Part shown: positions 1-9,009 of the stretch, piece by piece
Layout of the letters: each line of letters opens with the position of its first letter
Position numbering within the stretch: the stretch's first letter is position 1
Assembly (NCBI GenBank): GCA_964639275.1
Contig: CAZXCQ010000019.1
Location: 1-36,978 of the forward strand
Length of the DNA stretch: 36,978 nt
From: CAZXCQ01 sp964639275
Lineage (GTDB): Bacteria > Desulfobacterota > DSM-4660 > Desulfatiglandales > Desulfatiglandaceae
Direction of reading: 5' to 3'
Notes under the pieces: generated by a model
Database searches by the model: none
What the model saw: the letters and a program-made list of their open reading frames with translations, nothing else
Told to the model about the DNA's origin: nothing
Made by a program: the position numbers and the translations under genes

Positions 1-81
1 GATTTCTCAACGCTCTCTAACGGTCTCAGACAGGGATACACCCTTCAAAACGGAACCCCCATTCCCCTGTCTCAGTTCAAA

Positions 82-102
82 TTTTGAAGAAAGCTAAATT
101 GA
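82..102 (+). repeat. Short dispersed motif, copy 1
   Basis: This 21-base stretch matches 20616-20636 at 18 of 21 positions, including an identical TTTTGAA start and GCTAAATTGA end. Both copies lie in intergenic sequence upstream of a sugar gene and next to hairpin-forming sequence, so it is probably part of a dispersed extragenic repeat. Confidence 0.4.
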
Positions 103-155
103 TACTAACCTGACGAATCCCAAGGTTGATGAATTTGTAAAAACTCTCCCCGATT

Positions 156-298
156 GTTATTCCCGCGAACCCCGGGTTGGAAGCCTGTCTCGGATCCGGG
201 ATCTGGGGCGGGTGTGGGAGTCCATAAGTATTTGATTTGTCATGTATTCCCTCCTCTGCCTGTCTGCGTGCGGCCACGCACAGGCAGGCGGGAATGAC
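156..298. repeat. Imperfect inverted-repeat element, about 140 bp
   Basis: The ends GTTATTCCCGC (156-166) and GCGGGAATGAC (288-298) are reverse complements at 10 of 11 positions. Inside, TGCCTGT..GCGTG (from 258) pairs with CACGCACAGGCAGG (275-288), with a two-base bulge and a short loop. The GGGAATGAC motif is familiar from dispersed extragenic repeats in deltaproteobacterial genomes; that link is from memory and was not searched. Confidence 0.45.
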
Positions 299-367
299 GA
301 AATGGGGAAAGTATCTGTAGTTCTCCCGAAACCATGAATCCAGAAACCGGCTACAGCGAAGCATGCC

Positions 368-2395
368 ATGAAGATCCTACAGATATCAACCTATGATATC
401 AGGGGTGGTGCGGCGATCGCAGCATACCGTCTGCATCGGGGGTTGCGTAAGATCGGGCAAGACTGCCAAATGCTGGTCAGGTATAAAAAACTAACTGACA
501 ATTTAGTTTATTGCATTACCTCCCCAAGAAGTGATGAAGGAAGCGATGAGAAATTCTTCCTGGAGGTCGCTATACAGGAACATTACATAGATTCCCACCG
601 GACGGACATCAGCAACAGTATATTTTCTCTCCCTTATCCCGGTTACGATCTTTCGACCTTGGAAATAGTGCGATCAGCGGATGTCCTCAATCTCCACTGG
701 GTTGCCCGATACCAGTCTCCCCTGACCCTCCATAAGCTCTTTGCCCTGGGCAAACCGATAGTCTGGACCTTACATGATCAGTGGGCCTTTACCGGCGGTT
801 GTCATTATTCTGCAGGGTGCAAGAACTATGTAAAAGACTGTTCCAAGTGCCCTCAACTGGCTCAAGACAGGCTCAATCTGCCCGCGGCAGTCCTAAGAGA
901 CCGAACAGAGTTCCTAAAGGACGGTAATTTAACTATCGTTACCCCCAGCCGATGGATGGCCAGCTGTTCAAGGGAGAGCAGGCTTTTCAAAGACCTTCGG
1001 ACAGAAGTCATTCCGAATTCTTTGGAAACCGATGTCTTCAAACCCATTGCAAAGGAGAAGGCCAAGGGGGATATTGGTCTTGACCCCCAGACCGTCACCC
1101 TCCTCTTTGGTGGGGAAGACGGCAATGAGAACAGAAAAGGATTCAAGGAATTGATGGCCGCCATCCGGTACTGCCTTAGAGATGCCAGGTTTCAAGGCCT
1201 CATCAAGGATGACAGGATCAGGTTGATCTGTTTTGGCCGCCCAAACGACGAGATAGAGTCACTGGGAGTACCCGTCATGCCAATGGGGTACCTTGACGGA
1301 GATGAAAAGATAAGCACTGCTTATAATGGCGCAGATATCTTTATTCTCCCTTCCAAAGAGGACAATTTGCCCAATACCGTCCTGGAGGCAATGAGCTGCG
1401 GCACGCCGGTTGTGGCATTCGAAGTGGGGGGTCTTCCGGATATGGTGGAAAACGGGATGATCGGTCAACTTGTTCCCCTGGGCGATATAGAGCAGATGGG
1501 CCAGGCGATCTTGACCCTGATCTTTGATACCGACAGCCGAGATACCATGGGAAAGAATTGTCGGAACAGGATACTGGAAGAATATACCCTGGATGTCCAG
1601 GCCCAACGGTACCTGGCGTTATACGAGGAGTTGATCAAAAAGAATAGGTTATTTGCCAAGAATGAGCGGGCAGTATCAATTTGTCAAGACAAGGACGAGC
1701 CGCTGGAGATCGGTTCAGACATCCTGACAGTGCCTGTTGAGTCAGGTGTAGGGCCCCATTTCTATGCCATCTACGATCGGATTTTGTTTGAGGCGCTGAA
1801 GGGCTATTCGCTTTTTGCAAAGAGACAATGGGAGGTGAGCGAAGCAGATCGAGCGGCACGTCTTGAACAGGTCAATAAGTTAACAAGGTTGTTAAAAGAG
1901 AGTGAGGCCGATAGGAAGGCACGGCTAGAGGAGATAAAGAGGCTTTGGGCAAAGATAAGGGAGTCAGATGTGGAGCGACGTTTAAGGGAGATGGAGAGGG
2001 ACAATCAAGCGCGTCTTGATCAGATCAATGAATTGACCAGACTGCTCAAGGAGAGTGAGGCCGACCGGAAGGCCAGGTTGGATCAGATTAATGAATTGAC
2101 AGGGTTATTGATAGAGAGTGAGGCCGACCGAAAGGCCAGATTGGAACAGATTGATGAGTTGACGCAGTTACTCCAACAATCCGAAAAGAACCTAACCGAG
2201 CAGGGGAAGCACCTGACTGAACTGACAAGGGAGCTAACTAAGCTGAGAAAAGCACTGGAACAGGAGATGCGGAGGACAGAAACCCTGAAAAGGTCCTTTA
2301 TGGTGCGGTTGGGCCTTAAGGTGGGGCTTATCAAGGTTGAGCCAACCGAGTTTTCTGAGGCCTCTGAATCCTGTGATGAGAAGGAAAATGGGTAG
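368..2395 (+). CDS. GT4 glycosyltransferase with C-terminal repetitive coiled coil
   Basis: This 675-residue protein probably transfers a sugar from a nucleotide donor to a lipid-linked glycan at the cytoplasmic face. Residues 1 to about 430 form a GT-B fold of family GT4. The N-terminus has the GGAAIAAYRLHRGL type of start, and the WTLHDQWAFTGGCHY segment with nearby cysteines (about 135-165) resembles WcaC-type enzymes. The donor-site EX7E region (EDNLPNTVLEAM) lies near residues 330-343. From about residue 480 to 660 the chain is a charged coiled coil with 21-residue repeats (see the repeat entry). The usual family length is 380-450, so this tail is an addition. The ATG has no strong ribosome binding site. 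The family is secure; donor and acceptor are unknown. Confidence 0.85.
   Translation: MKILQISTYDIRGGAAIAAYRLHRGLRKIGQDCQMLVRYKKLTDNLVYCITSPRSDEGSDEKFFLEVAIQEHYIDSHRTDISNSIFSLPYPGYDLSTLEIVRSADVLNLHWVARYQSPLTLHKLFALGKPIVWTLHDQWAFTGGCHYSAGCKNYVKDCSKCPQLAQDRLNLPAAVLRDRTEFLKDGNLTIVTPSRWMASCSRESRLFKDLRTEVIPNSLETDVFKPIAKEKAKGDIGLDPQTVTLLFGGEDGNENRKGFKELMAAIRYCLRDARFQGLIKDDRIRLICFGRPNDEIESLGVPVMPMGYLDGDEKISTAYNGADIFILPSKEDNLPNTVLEAMSCGTPVVAFEVGGLPDMVENGMIGQLVPLGDIEQMGQAILTLIFDTDSRDTMGKNCRNRILEEYTLDVQAQRYLALYEELIKKNRLFAKNERAVSICQDKDEPLEIGSDILTVPVESGVGPHFYAIYDRILFEALKGYSLFAKRQWEVSEADRAARLEQVNKLTRLLKESEADRKARLEEIKRLWAKIRESDVERRLREMERDNQARLDQINELTRLLKESEADRKARLDQINELTGLLIESEADRKARLEQIDELTQLLQQSEKNLTEQGKHLTELTRELTKLRKALEQEMRRTETLKRSFMVRLGLKVGLIKVEPTEFSEASESCDEKENG
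1859..2200 (+). repeat. 63-bp in-frame repeats encoding a coiled coil
   Basis: Units start at 1859, 2012, 2075 and 2138; the last three are exactly 63 bp apart. Each encodes about 21 residues of the form RLDQINELTRLLKESEADRKA with small changes, equal to three heptads. A diverged stretch separates the first unit from the others. The period and charge pattern indicate a continuous helix that could lengthen or shorten by recombination between units. Confidence 0.85.
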
Positions 2396-2524
2396 CAGAA
2401 AGGGTGAATTTTATTGTTGTTTGGCTCTTCAACCATCCAGCGACCCCCAACGGACCGATGACCACTCGCAACTGGTGGATGGGCTGCATAGTGGGGAGCT
2501 GCTTACACTGGGAGTGTTCTTGAA
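2396..2524. other. Intergenic gap, nothing recognised
   Basis: This 129-bp gap between two glycosyltransferases shows no gene, hairpin or clear promoter. A GGGAG about 10 bases before the ATG at 2525 is the probable ribosome binding site. Confidence 0.5.
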
Positions 2525-4144
2525 ATGACCGTCATTGCGGTAGACATGACCCCCGTTCTTCCCGGTGGCGAGAACGGCGGTGCAAAGATATTTGCAATCG
2601 AGCTTTTAAAATCTTTTCAGAGGACTGCACCTGAGGATCACTTTCTGATTCTCACAGCCTCCTGGAACCATGAAGACCTGGCCATTTTGGATGCGCCTAA
2701 CATGAACAGGCTCTGCGTATTAACAGGGAAAAAGCCTAAACCAAAACCCCTGAAAGCCCAGTACCCCGGATTTCTGCAACGCAGGTTGAGCAGAATAGGC
2801 CGATATGTAAAGAGAGTTTTTCAGACAAGCGTTACGCCGGGTGGGCTGTTGGGATCGCGAGGTGTGGATCTTCTTTTCTGCCCCTTTACCGCCCCCACGT
2901 ATTCGAGGCCGGGGGTTCCCACGGTTTCAGTAATCTTTGACCTCCAGCATCGTGATCTCCCGCAGTTTTTTAGTCCCCACGAGGTTAGCTTGAGAAATGC
3001 TTTTATGAATGAGGTAGCTCAGCAGGCTGATCATATTGTCTGTATTTCGGAACACGTTCGTCAGACCGTCCTCAAGCACCTTGAGACTGACCCGGAAAGG
3101 ACCCACACGATACATGTCTGTATTCAATCACGTCTGTCAACCCCAGACCAGAAGAGTGTAAATACCTATAGAACCGATCTGGGTATCGGCGCCCGGCCAT
3201 ATATGTTCTATCCAGCCAACTACTGGCCCCACAAAAATCATCGAATGCTGCTTACCGCCTATGGCATGTATTTGTCGCGCAATTCTGACAACAACATGGA
3301 TCTTGTCTTTACAGGAGCGCTGGAGGATTTGCAGAAGGAGCTAAAGTACGCGGTTGGGCAGATGGGCTTAAGAGAGAGAGTCCATTTTCTTGGCTTTTTG
3401 CCACAAGAGAAGCTTGAGGCGGTTTGGCACGGGTGTGACTTTCTGATTTTTCCTTCACTGTACGAGGGGTTCGGCATCCCTATTCTTGAGGCCATGTCAA
3501 TTGGTAAAGCAGTGCTCTGTAGCAACGGCACAAGCCTACCAGAGGTCGCTGGAGATGCTGCCCTTTATTTTGACCCGCGAAGGCCTGAAGATATTGTCAG
3601 ATGTCTGGAGCGTCTCACCAAGGATACCTCTCTTCGAAATGATTTGATTCGTCGCGGCTATGCCCGGGCTGCCAATTTTCGCCCTGAAACAATGACAGCC
3701 AAATATCTTGAGATATTTGATTCGGCACTGGGAGATCCTTCACCTATCTCGGATGGAGTGACAGGGGTATTTCAAGACGGGTGGACCGGTGAGGAGATGA
3801 TCATTACCTATGGTCCAGGCCAAAAAAATCGCATCCTGGAACTGCAGGTCAGTGCACCTCCGTGGCTTCCAACCGGGCGCGTCAAATTGAAACTGGAGAA
3901 TGATTATAAGACGTTGCAGAAAGTGAGCATTCGTCGTGGAAAGGAAATCACCATAACCCAGCCTTTGCCTGAGGAGCAAGGTCGTTTCACCTTAACGGTG
4001 GCGCCGACCTTTCGGCCTTCGGAGTGTGAAATTGGAGAAGATAACAGGACCTTGGGGGTCCTATGCCATGGATGTTGGATTTTTGCAGATAGCCAAGAAA
4101 AAAGCTCTTTACTGAGAGGAAGCGAGGAATGTTTCCCAGCCTGA
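2525..4144 (+). CDS. GT4 glycosyltransferase with extra C-terminal domain
   Basis: This 539-residue protein has a GT4-type GT-B core over residues 1 to about 400. It opens with a VDMTPVLPGGENGGAK-type segment, the acceptor-side loop contains SVIFDLQHRDLPQFF, and the EX7E donor motif is in PSLYEGFGIPILEAM (about 310-324). This is the class often called mannosyl- or rhamnosyltransferase-like, but the donor cannot be read from the sequence. Residues about 400-539 lie beyond the usual family end and look beta-rich and soluble; I do not recognise them. The stop overlaps the next gene by 16 bp, suggesting translational coupling. Confidence 0.85.
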   Translation: MTVIAVDMTPVLPGGENGGAKIFAIELLKSFQRTAPEDHFLILTASWNHEDLAILDAPNMNRLCVLTGKKPKPKPLKAQYPGFLQRRLSRIGRYVKRVFQTSVTPGGLLGSRGVDLLFCPFTAPTYSRPGVPTVSVIFDLQHRDLPQFFSPHEVSLRNAFMNEVAQQADHIVCISEHVRQTVLKHLETDPERTHTIHVCIQSRLSTPDQKSVNTYRTDLGIGARPYMFYPANYWPHKNHRMLLTAYGMYLSRNSDNNMDLVFTGALEDLQKELKYAVGQMGLRERVHFLGFLPQEKLEAVWHGCDFLIFPSLYEGFGIPILEAMSIGKAVLCSNGTSLPEVAGDAALYFDPRRPEDIVRCLERLTKDTSLRNDLIRRGYARAANFRPETMTAKYLEIFDSALGDPSPISDGVTGVFQDGWTGEEMIITYGPGQKNRILELQVSAPPWLPTGRVKLKLENDYKTLQKVSIRRGKEITITQPLPEEQGRFTLTVAPTFRPSECEIGEDNRTLGVLCHGCWIFADSQEKSSLLRGSEECFPA

Positions 4145-5028
4145 GTGTGATTACCCCGTCATATAATCAGGGCCGATTTATCGAAAAGACAATTCAAAGC
4201 GTATTGAGCCAAGGTATTGCCGGTTTAGAATACATTGTCATTGATGGTGACAGCACTGACGAAACCATAGAGATCTTGAAACGATATGAGGGCCGACTCC
4301 GCTGGGTGTCGGAAAAGGACAGTGGTCAGGCAGATGCTATCAACAAGGGAATAAAGGCGACAAGAGGGGAGATTATTGGGTACCTCAACTCTGACGATAT
4401 CTATTATCCCGGTGCCCTTTCTGCTGTCCTCACGTTCTTTAAGCAGCACCCTGAAATAGAAGCCGTTTATGGGGATGCGGACCATATTGATTTGGATGGT
4501 GGAGTCATAGAGCCTTACTACACAGAAGATTGGGACTATGAACGGCTTAAGGAGATATGCTTTTTGTGCCAGCCCTCTGTTTTTTTTAAGCGTCAGTTGA
4601 TCGAAAGGGCAGGGTTGTTTGATAGCGGTCTACGATACTGCATGGACTATGAATACTGGTTACGACTGGGTGCCATTACCCCTTTTGCAAAACTCAATAA
4701 AAAACTGGCCGGTTCAAGGATGTACCGGGACAATAAGACGCTCGGATCACGCGTTGCCGTGCATTGGGAAATGAACGATATGCTGAGAAGGAGATTAGGA
4801 AAGGTCCCTGAGAGGTGGATATACAATTACGCCCATGCGGTTGTTGATCAGAAGGGCTATAAACGAGCAACTCCCCAGCAAGATTTCAGATATGTGCTGA
4901 TCCTGATAGGGGTCAGCATCATTTCCTTTCTTCGATGGAAGCGATGTGTTTCTGTCAGCGCCATAAAAACGATGAGTAAGTGGGCAGGGGCTTCGTTTCG
5001 AAATCTGGTCCAAGGCTATGGGACATGA
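4129..5028 (+). CDS. GT2 glycosyltransferase
   Basis: This is a 299-residue family 2 glycosyltransferase of GT-A fold. The nucleotide-binding start VITPSYNQG is at residues 6-14, YIVIDGDSTDET follows near 40, and the metal-binding LNSDD motif is at about 86-90. EKDSGQADAINKG between them is typical of this subgroup. A hydrophobic stretch near residues 255-270 may attach it to the membrane. It overlaps the preceding gene by 16 bp and ends in an ATGA overlap with the next one. It is a close paralogue of the gene at 21778-22773. Donor and acceptor are unknown. Confidence 0.88.
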   Translation: MFPSLSVITPSYNQGRFIEKTIQSVLSQGIAGLEYIVIDGDSTDETIEILKRYEGRLRWVSEKDSGQADAINKGIKATRGEIIGYLNSDDIYYPGALSAVLTFFKQHPEIEAVYGDADHIDLDGGVIEPYYTEDWDYERLKEICFLCQPSVFFKRQLIERAGLFDSGLRYCMDYEYWLRLGAITPFAKLNKKLAGSRMYRDNKTLGSRVAVHWEMNDMLRRRLGKVPERWIYNYAHAVVDQKGYKRATPQQDFRYVLILIGVSIISFLRWKRCVSVSAIKTMSKWAGASFRNLVQGYGT

Positions 5029-6185
5029 AAATCGGATTTGATATCAGCCAGACAGGCAACAACAAGGCAGGGTGCGGCTATTTTGCGGATTCCCTGATCC
5101 AGGCCCTGACCGCCCTGGATACAGAGAATGAGTACATCCTCTACCCACACTTTGGCACCACCTTTTGGGATCCGGATGCCGAACAGACCACTAGAAGGAT
5201 AGAACGTCCGAATGTATCACGGAAGCGGATCGGGCGTGACTTTCGGTCATCCATGAGCTTCTGGGGAAAGCAGACCCCAGACGCCGAAGAGAGACTGGGA
5301 AACCCCGATATTATTCATGCCAATAATTTTTCCTGTCCATCAGGGTTGAAGAGGGCAAAGTTAGTTTACACCCTTTACGATCTCCATTTCCTCGAATATC
5401 CCGAATTGACCACCGAAGAGAACCGGGGTAGATGTTTCGAGGGTGTTTTTGCTGCCTCAATTCGTGCTGATTTCATTGTCTCAATTTCCCACTATTCCCG
5501 GAATAGGTTTCTGGAAATATATCCGCACTATCCGGGGAAACGAATCCGGGTTGTGCCCTTGGGGAGTCGGTTTCTCTTGGAACGGTCAGCCCAGAGGCAA
5601 GGCGAAGTCTTGAAAGGCCTCCAGGATGGAGAATTCTGGCTGGCCGTGGGTACCTTGGAGCCACGGAAGAACTTACGACGGCTCTTAAAGGCCTTCGCGA
5701 TTTATAAGGAGCAGGCGGGGTTTACGTATCCCCTTGTTGTGGCTGGCGGAAAGGGCTGGCTTGAAGATGACATTGAAAAGTTTGTTCGGGAATTAGGTTT
5801 GACCGATGATGTGAATATGCTTGGCTACGTCGCCGATGAAGAACTCGCCTGGTTATACGGTGGTTGTCGCGGCTTTGTTTACCCTTCCCTGTATGAGGGC
5901 TTTGGACTACCGGTGCTGGAGGCGATGGGGTTGGGTGCCGCAGTGATCACATCCAATACAACCAGCCTTCCGGAGGTCGGAAGAGATGCGGTCCATTACA
6001 TTAATCCTCTTGATGAACATGATATTGCCAGAGGACTCCAAAGACTTATTGCGGACAACAACTACCGCGAGGAACTCAAGCGTAAAGCCCTTGTCCAGGC
6101 GAAACGATTTTCTTGGGAGAAGAGCGCTGCCGAAGTCCTTGGTATTTACAGACGTGTGACTGAAATGCCAAAGTTTGGAGCATGA
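5025..6185 (+). CDS. GT4 glycosyltransferase
   Basis: This 386-residue GT4 enzyme starts MKIGFDISQTGNNKAGCGYF. I chose the ATG at 5025 because it forms an ATGA overlap with the previous stop and begins exactly at the family N-terminus; the in-frame ATG at 4980 would add an unrelated leader. Core motifs are VGTLEPRKNLRRLLKAF near residue 207 and the donor motif in PSLYEGFGLPVLEAM (about 286-301), followed by NTTSLPEV. The same arrangement occurs in the gene at 22869-23984. It is the last gene of the first plus-strand run. Substrate unknown. Confidence 0.88.
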   Translation: MKIGFDISQTGNNKAGCGYFADSLIQALTALDTENEYILYPHFGTTFWDPDAEQTTRRIERPNVSRKRIGRDFRSSMSFWGKQTPDAEERLGNPDIIHANNFSCPSGLKRAKLVYTLYDLHFLEYPELTTEENRGRCFEGVFAASIRADFIVSISHYSRNRFLEIYPHYPGKRIRVVPLGSRFLLERSAQRQGEVLKGLQDGEFWLAVGTLEPRKNLRRLLKAFAIYKEQAGFTYPLVVAGGKGWLEDDIEKFVRELGLTDDVNMLGYVADEELAWLYGGCRGFVYPSLYEGFGLPVLEAMGLGAAVITSNTTSLPEVGRDAVHYINPLDEHDIARGLQRLIADNNYREELKRKALVQAKRFSWEKSAAEVLGIYRRVTEMPKFGA

Positions 6186-6402
6186 GCGAGAGCCATGTGC
6201 TGCCCCCGGGGCTGTTTCACAATGATCTCCAAGCACGTTTAAGTCTCTGATAATAAGCGGTTTCGCACCACTTGCCGAGCTACCCCGCGTGTATCAATTT
6301 GGCTTTTTTCAAGACCCGCATTTGGACAGGGGAAAAGGGGTTCGGAATCCCCATCCCACACCAGAATCCAGAGCTTCTGACAATAAACATGTTTACCGGT
6401 AG
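6186..6402. other. Intergenic region between convergent genes
   Basis: No gene is visible. A weak GC-rich inverted repeat (GGGGTTC..GAATCCCC, about 6333-6351) could be a remnant of a dispersed repeat or a poor terminator; it lacks a T-run. Confidence 0.4.
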
Positions 6403-6725
6403 TTATTGAGAAGACACATCAGAGCCAGGAAGTTTCACCGTAATGCGCTTTAACAGGAGTCCCGTCCTGGTATCCTTTTTCAGGCCCGATTTAACCTTTT
6501 GATAGAGTTCAGACAGTCGATATGCTTTCCCTTTGTACTCATAAAGGACCTTGCTGTCCTTAAGAGGACAGATCACACCTTTTTTATGATTTTGGTGCGA
6601 CTCAGGTGGGTCCCAAGACTTAGCAAGGAGAACGCGCGATGAATCCGTGATTCGAAAACGTTTTTCTCCTGAGCCAGATAGCCTTCGATTTGCCCTTTGA
6701 ATTTGCTGCAATTCCTGGTATGCAT
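6403..6725 (-). pseudogene. Small basic protein, probable frameshift near start
   Basis: The long frame (6711 down to 6403) gives 102 residues starting at a TTG: LQQIQRANRRLSGSGEKRF and on, basic, with a VLYEYKGKAYRLSELYQKV segment. I do not recognise a family. A far better start, ATG at 6725 with AAAGGAG nine bases upstream and a strong promoter behind it, is out of frame. It reads MHTRN for five codons and then loses the frame. One extra T in the AATTG run would restore MHTRN-L-QQIQRANRRL, so either the gene has lost a base or the assembly has. It is the only minus-strand gene in the first 26 kb and looks unrelated to the sugar genes. Confidence 0.55.
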
Positions 6726-6770
6726 TTTACAGGGCTCCTTTCAATGGTTTTTGTTGTGTATTGATAAAAC

Positions 6771-6799
6771 ATTATACCACAAATTGGAGCCCATTACAA
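6771..6799 (-). promoter_or_regulatory. Sigma70-type promoter for the small minus-strand gene
   Basis: On the minus strand a perfect TATAAT (plus positions 6771-6776) follows TTGTAA (6794-6799) with a 17-base spacer. A ribosome binding site and the ATG at 6725 lie about 45 bases downstream. Consensus match and spacing are good; not experimentally supported. Confidence 0.6.
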
Positions 6800-6852
6800 C
6801 TATAATCATATTATTATATATTATTCCACCATATCATAACCCATTGAATTAG

Positions 6853-8931
6853 GTGCGAAACTTGAGTAGTAATGTTCAGAGGCGAGACCTCCTTTTTTGG
6901 GGGCTGTTTGTCTGCCTCATACTGATGCAATTTCTTCTTTTCCGCACATATGCAATACGCGAAGTGGTGGGGTATTATCCAAGAGATTTTGATCAATCAT
7001 TGTTTTTGTCATTAAGTTATCAAACCTACGAAAATATACTTCAACATGGTCTGGCAAAGGGCGTAGTGGATTCATACCATCCACCAACAGGGATTTTGAT
7101 GCCTCTGGTGGCTGCATTCTTTTTCCTTTTGTCCGGCGCCTCAAGATTTAGTGCACTCCTATTAAATTTTGGCTTTTTCGTGGCCCTTCAGATTGTCATG
7201 ATAAGAGTGCTGAGAGATTTGGGGGGTAAATACGGTCTGTGCCTTTTGATGATAGGGTTATTGTTGACTGTAAATACACCATTCTTTAGGGCTGGCGGGA
7301 TGATGGATTTTCGTATAGATTTCATTGCGCTTTGTCTCTTTGGCATCTTTGTTTCTGTCGTAACAAAATCCCACTTTTTTTTGCTCCGAAAGTGGTCTTT
7401 GATTGCCGGGCTGATAGCCTCCATCTTAATCCTGTTTCGTTATCTCGCCGCTGCGTACATAATTCCCATCCTTTGTGCAGAAACTATATACCTGGTTTTA
7501 ACTGACTATGGGTTATGGCGCTCGCAACATCCTGAACAGCGCAAAAGACTGACCGTATCAAGGCTGAAAAACCTTTTCCTGTGCTCGGGAACAATTGCCG
7601 CTATTGTATTTCCATTTATATGGATAAATAGAAGTGGAATCTACAATTATTACGTTGTCGGCCACGTAGTGGGTGAAGAGAAAAACATAAGGGCTGCGGA
7701 ACAAGCGATAACGAATTTGACCTCTAATGTTTTGTATTACCCAAGATCAGTACTTTTTGATCATATCGGCCTTGGTGCCTTGATAATCATCTGTGTGACG
7801 CTGGCCCTTGGTTTGGTTGCGTACTTCATTAATGGCCAGAATGGTAATCATTCAACGGCATCAGAAGACTTATTGCGAAAAGGTTTTGTTTTTTTCGCGA
7901 TTTGTATCCTGGCTCCAATCTTGGTTCTAATGTTAGATACATCCAAATCCCCGGTTGTGGGCAACATCGTTGTTGCACCGTTGCTTTGGGTGGTGATTTG
8001 GATTCAGTTTTTCCTTGATGCAGCCACGCGGGGAAGAAAGAGTAAAGTAGTCTTTAATGTTGTGGTCGCTGTCGTCTTGCTATATGGCGTTGGTTATCAG
8101 ATCTCTCATTTTGGGAGGCATAGTAATCTTTATGACAGAAATATGTCTGGTGTTACTAATATGTATGAGGACATAGCCTCATATTGCAGAAAGGTGGGGT
8201 TATTTCGGCCCCGGATCTCCGTTGACAGAATTAGGGACTATTTGGCCGCACCCATACTTTCTTCTTTCTGCTATGAGATAAATGGCGTGCTCCTTGACCC
8301 GGCTTCAAAAATCGGAAACTCGATATTTGAAATAACAAGAGACGAAGCGCTCAGATATATTAAGGAAAGCGACATAGCGATAATTGCTTTATCTACTTAC
8401 CCGGATCGATCCGTTTATCCTTTTGATATGTCTATGAAGGATATCCGGTCGATAATGAAAAAGGCGATCAATAAGGAATTCCTGATCCTGGGTGATTACG
8501 AATTTGATGAGTCACGTTTTCGGGTGTATGTCCGCCCCCATTTTTCGATTTCCGGTCTCTCAGGAGACTGGGTTACCAGTGAGGGGGTCATTTTGAATAT
8601 TCCGCGAGATGTTGCAGTGAGGGCCTCAGAGGTTATTCTTGAGGGCACCTCAGAATTCGAATGGATATCTCCAGGAATCAGGACATATGCCGAGGTGATC
8701 AGCAGGGCTAACAGTGCCTATCCCAACAGAACATTAGCGACGCGCATGACCGTATCAGGCCGGAATTATTCAATCGTGTGCTCGCTTCCTTTAGAAGTGG
8801 TCGATGGTCAAGAATTGCGCATTCGGCTCACTTTCTCAGAATATTTTGTTCCAAAAGATCTCGGTGTCAGTGAAGATAGTAGAAAGCTGGTAATCAGGGC
8901 CCCAAAAAATAGGAGAATCATTCTGAGATAG
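6853..8931 (+). CDS. Multi-spanning membrane glycosyltransferase, GT-C type
   Basis: This protein of about 690 residues has one hydrophobic segment near residues 12-30, about ten more up to residue 420, and then a soluble C-terminal domain of about 270 residues. The first outside loop carries acidic YYPRDFDQ, as expected of GT-C enzymes (ArnT/PMT-like, GT39 and relatives) that use polyprenyl-phosphate sugars on the outer side of the inner membrane. That class is inference from topology and loop acidity. The start is uncertain: GTG at 6853 gives MRNLSSN, while TTG at 6862 has AGGTG at better spacing. The AT-rich upstream sequence includes a TATAAT at 6801-6806 without a good -35. GC content is lower than in the flanking sugar genes. 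Confidence 0.7.
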   Translation: MRNLSSNVQRRDLLFWGLFVCLILMQFLLFRTYAIREVVGYYPRDFDQSLFLSLSYQTYENILQHGLAKGVVDSYHPPTGILMPLVAAFFFLLSGASRFSALLLNFGFFVALQIVMIRVLRDLGGKYGLCLLMIGLLLTVNTPFFRAGGMMDFRIDFIALCLFGIFVSVVTKSHFFLLRKWSLIAGLIASILILFRYLAAAYIIPILCAETIYLVLTDYGLWRSQHPEQRKRLTVSRLKNLFLCSGTIAAIVFPFIWINRSGIYNYYVVGHVVGEEKNIRAAEQAITNLTSNVLYYPRSVLFDHIGLGALIIICVTLALGLVAYFINGQNGNHSTASEDLLRKGFVFFAICILAPILVLMLDTSKSPVVGNIVVAPLLWVVIWIQFFLDAATRGRKSKVVFNVVVAVVLLYGVGYQISHFGRHSNLYDRNMSGVTNMYEDIASYCRKVGLFRPRISVDRIRDYLAAPILSSFCYEINGVLLDPASKIGNSIFEITRDEALRYIKESDIAIIALSTYPDRSVYPFDMSMKDIRSIMKKAINKEFLILGDYEFDESRFRVYVRPHFSISGLSGDWVTSEGVILNIPRDVAVRASEVILEGTSEFEWISPGIRTYAEVISRANSAYPNRTLATRMTVSGRNYSIVCSLPLEVVDGQELRIRLTFSEYFVPKDLGVSEDSRKLVIRAPKNRRIILR

Positions 8932-9009
8932 GTGCCTCTTTAGTGGTTAAGGAGTCTGGGCAGTGAGGGATATCTGGGTGAGGAAAACGGGGTAGAACGG
9001 AAACTCCTG

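Larger units (their letters stand above)
1..367. other. Non-coding leader region with repeat-like sequence
   Basis: I see no convincing gene here. The reading frames on the minus strand have low-complexity, repeat-derived translations and no family resemblance. The stretch holds an imperfect inverted repeat (156-166 with 288-298), an inner hairpin around 256-290, and a motif at 82-102 that recurs at 20616-20636. It looks like extragenic repeat sequence upstream of the first glycosyltransferase. I could not pick out a convincing promoter. Confidence 0.6.

Noticed and set aside
77..369. Overlapping minus-strand reading frames upstream of the first glycosyltransferase
   Set aside because: Their translations cover inverted-repeat sequence, have no family resemblance and no ribosome binding site.
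1859..2200. 63-bp repeats as a CRISPR-like array
   Set aside because: The repeats are contiguous, without spacers, in frame and encode heptads; they are protein repeats.
6801..6806. TATAAT as the -10 of a promoter for the membrane protein gene at 6853
   Set aside because: No acceptable -35 at 16-18 bases; the whole stretch is AT-rich, so a chance match is likely.
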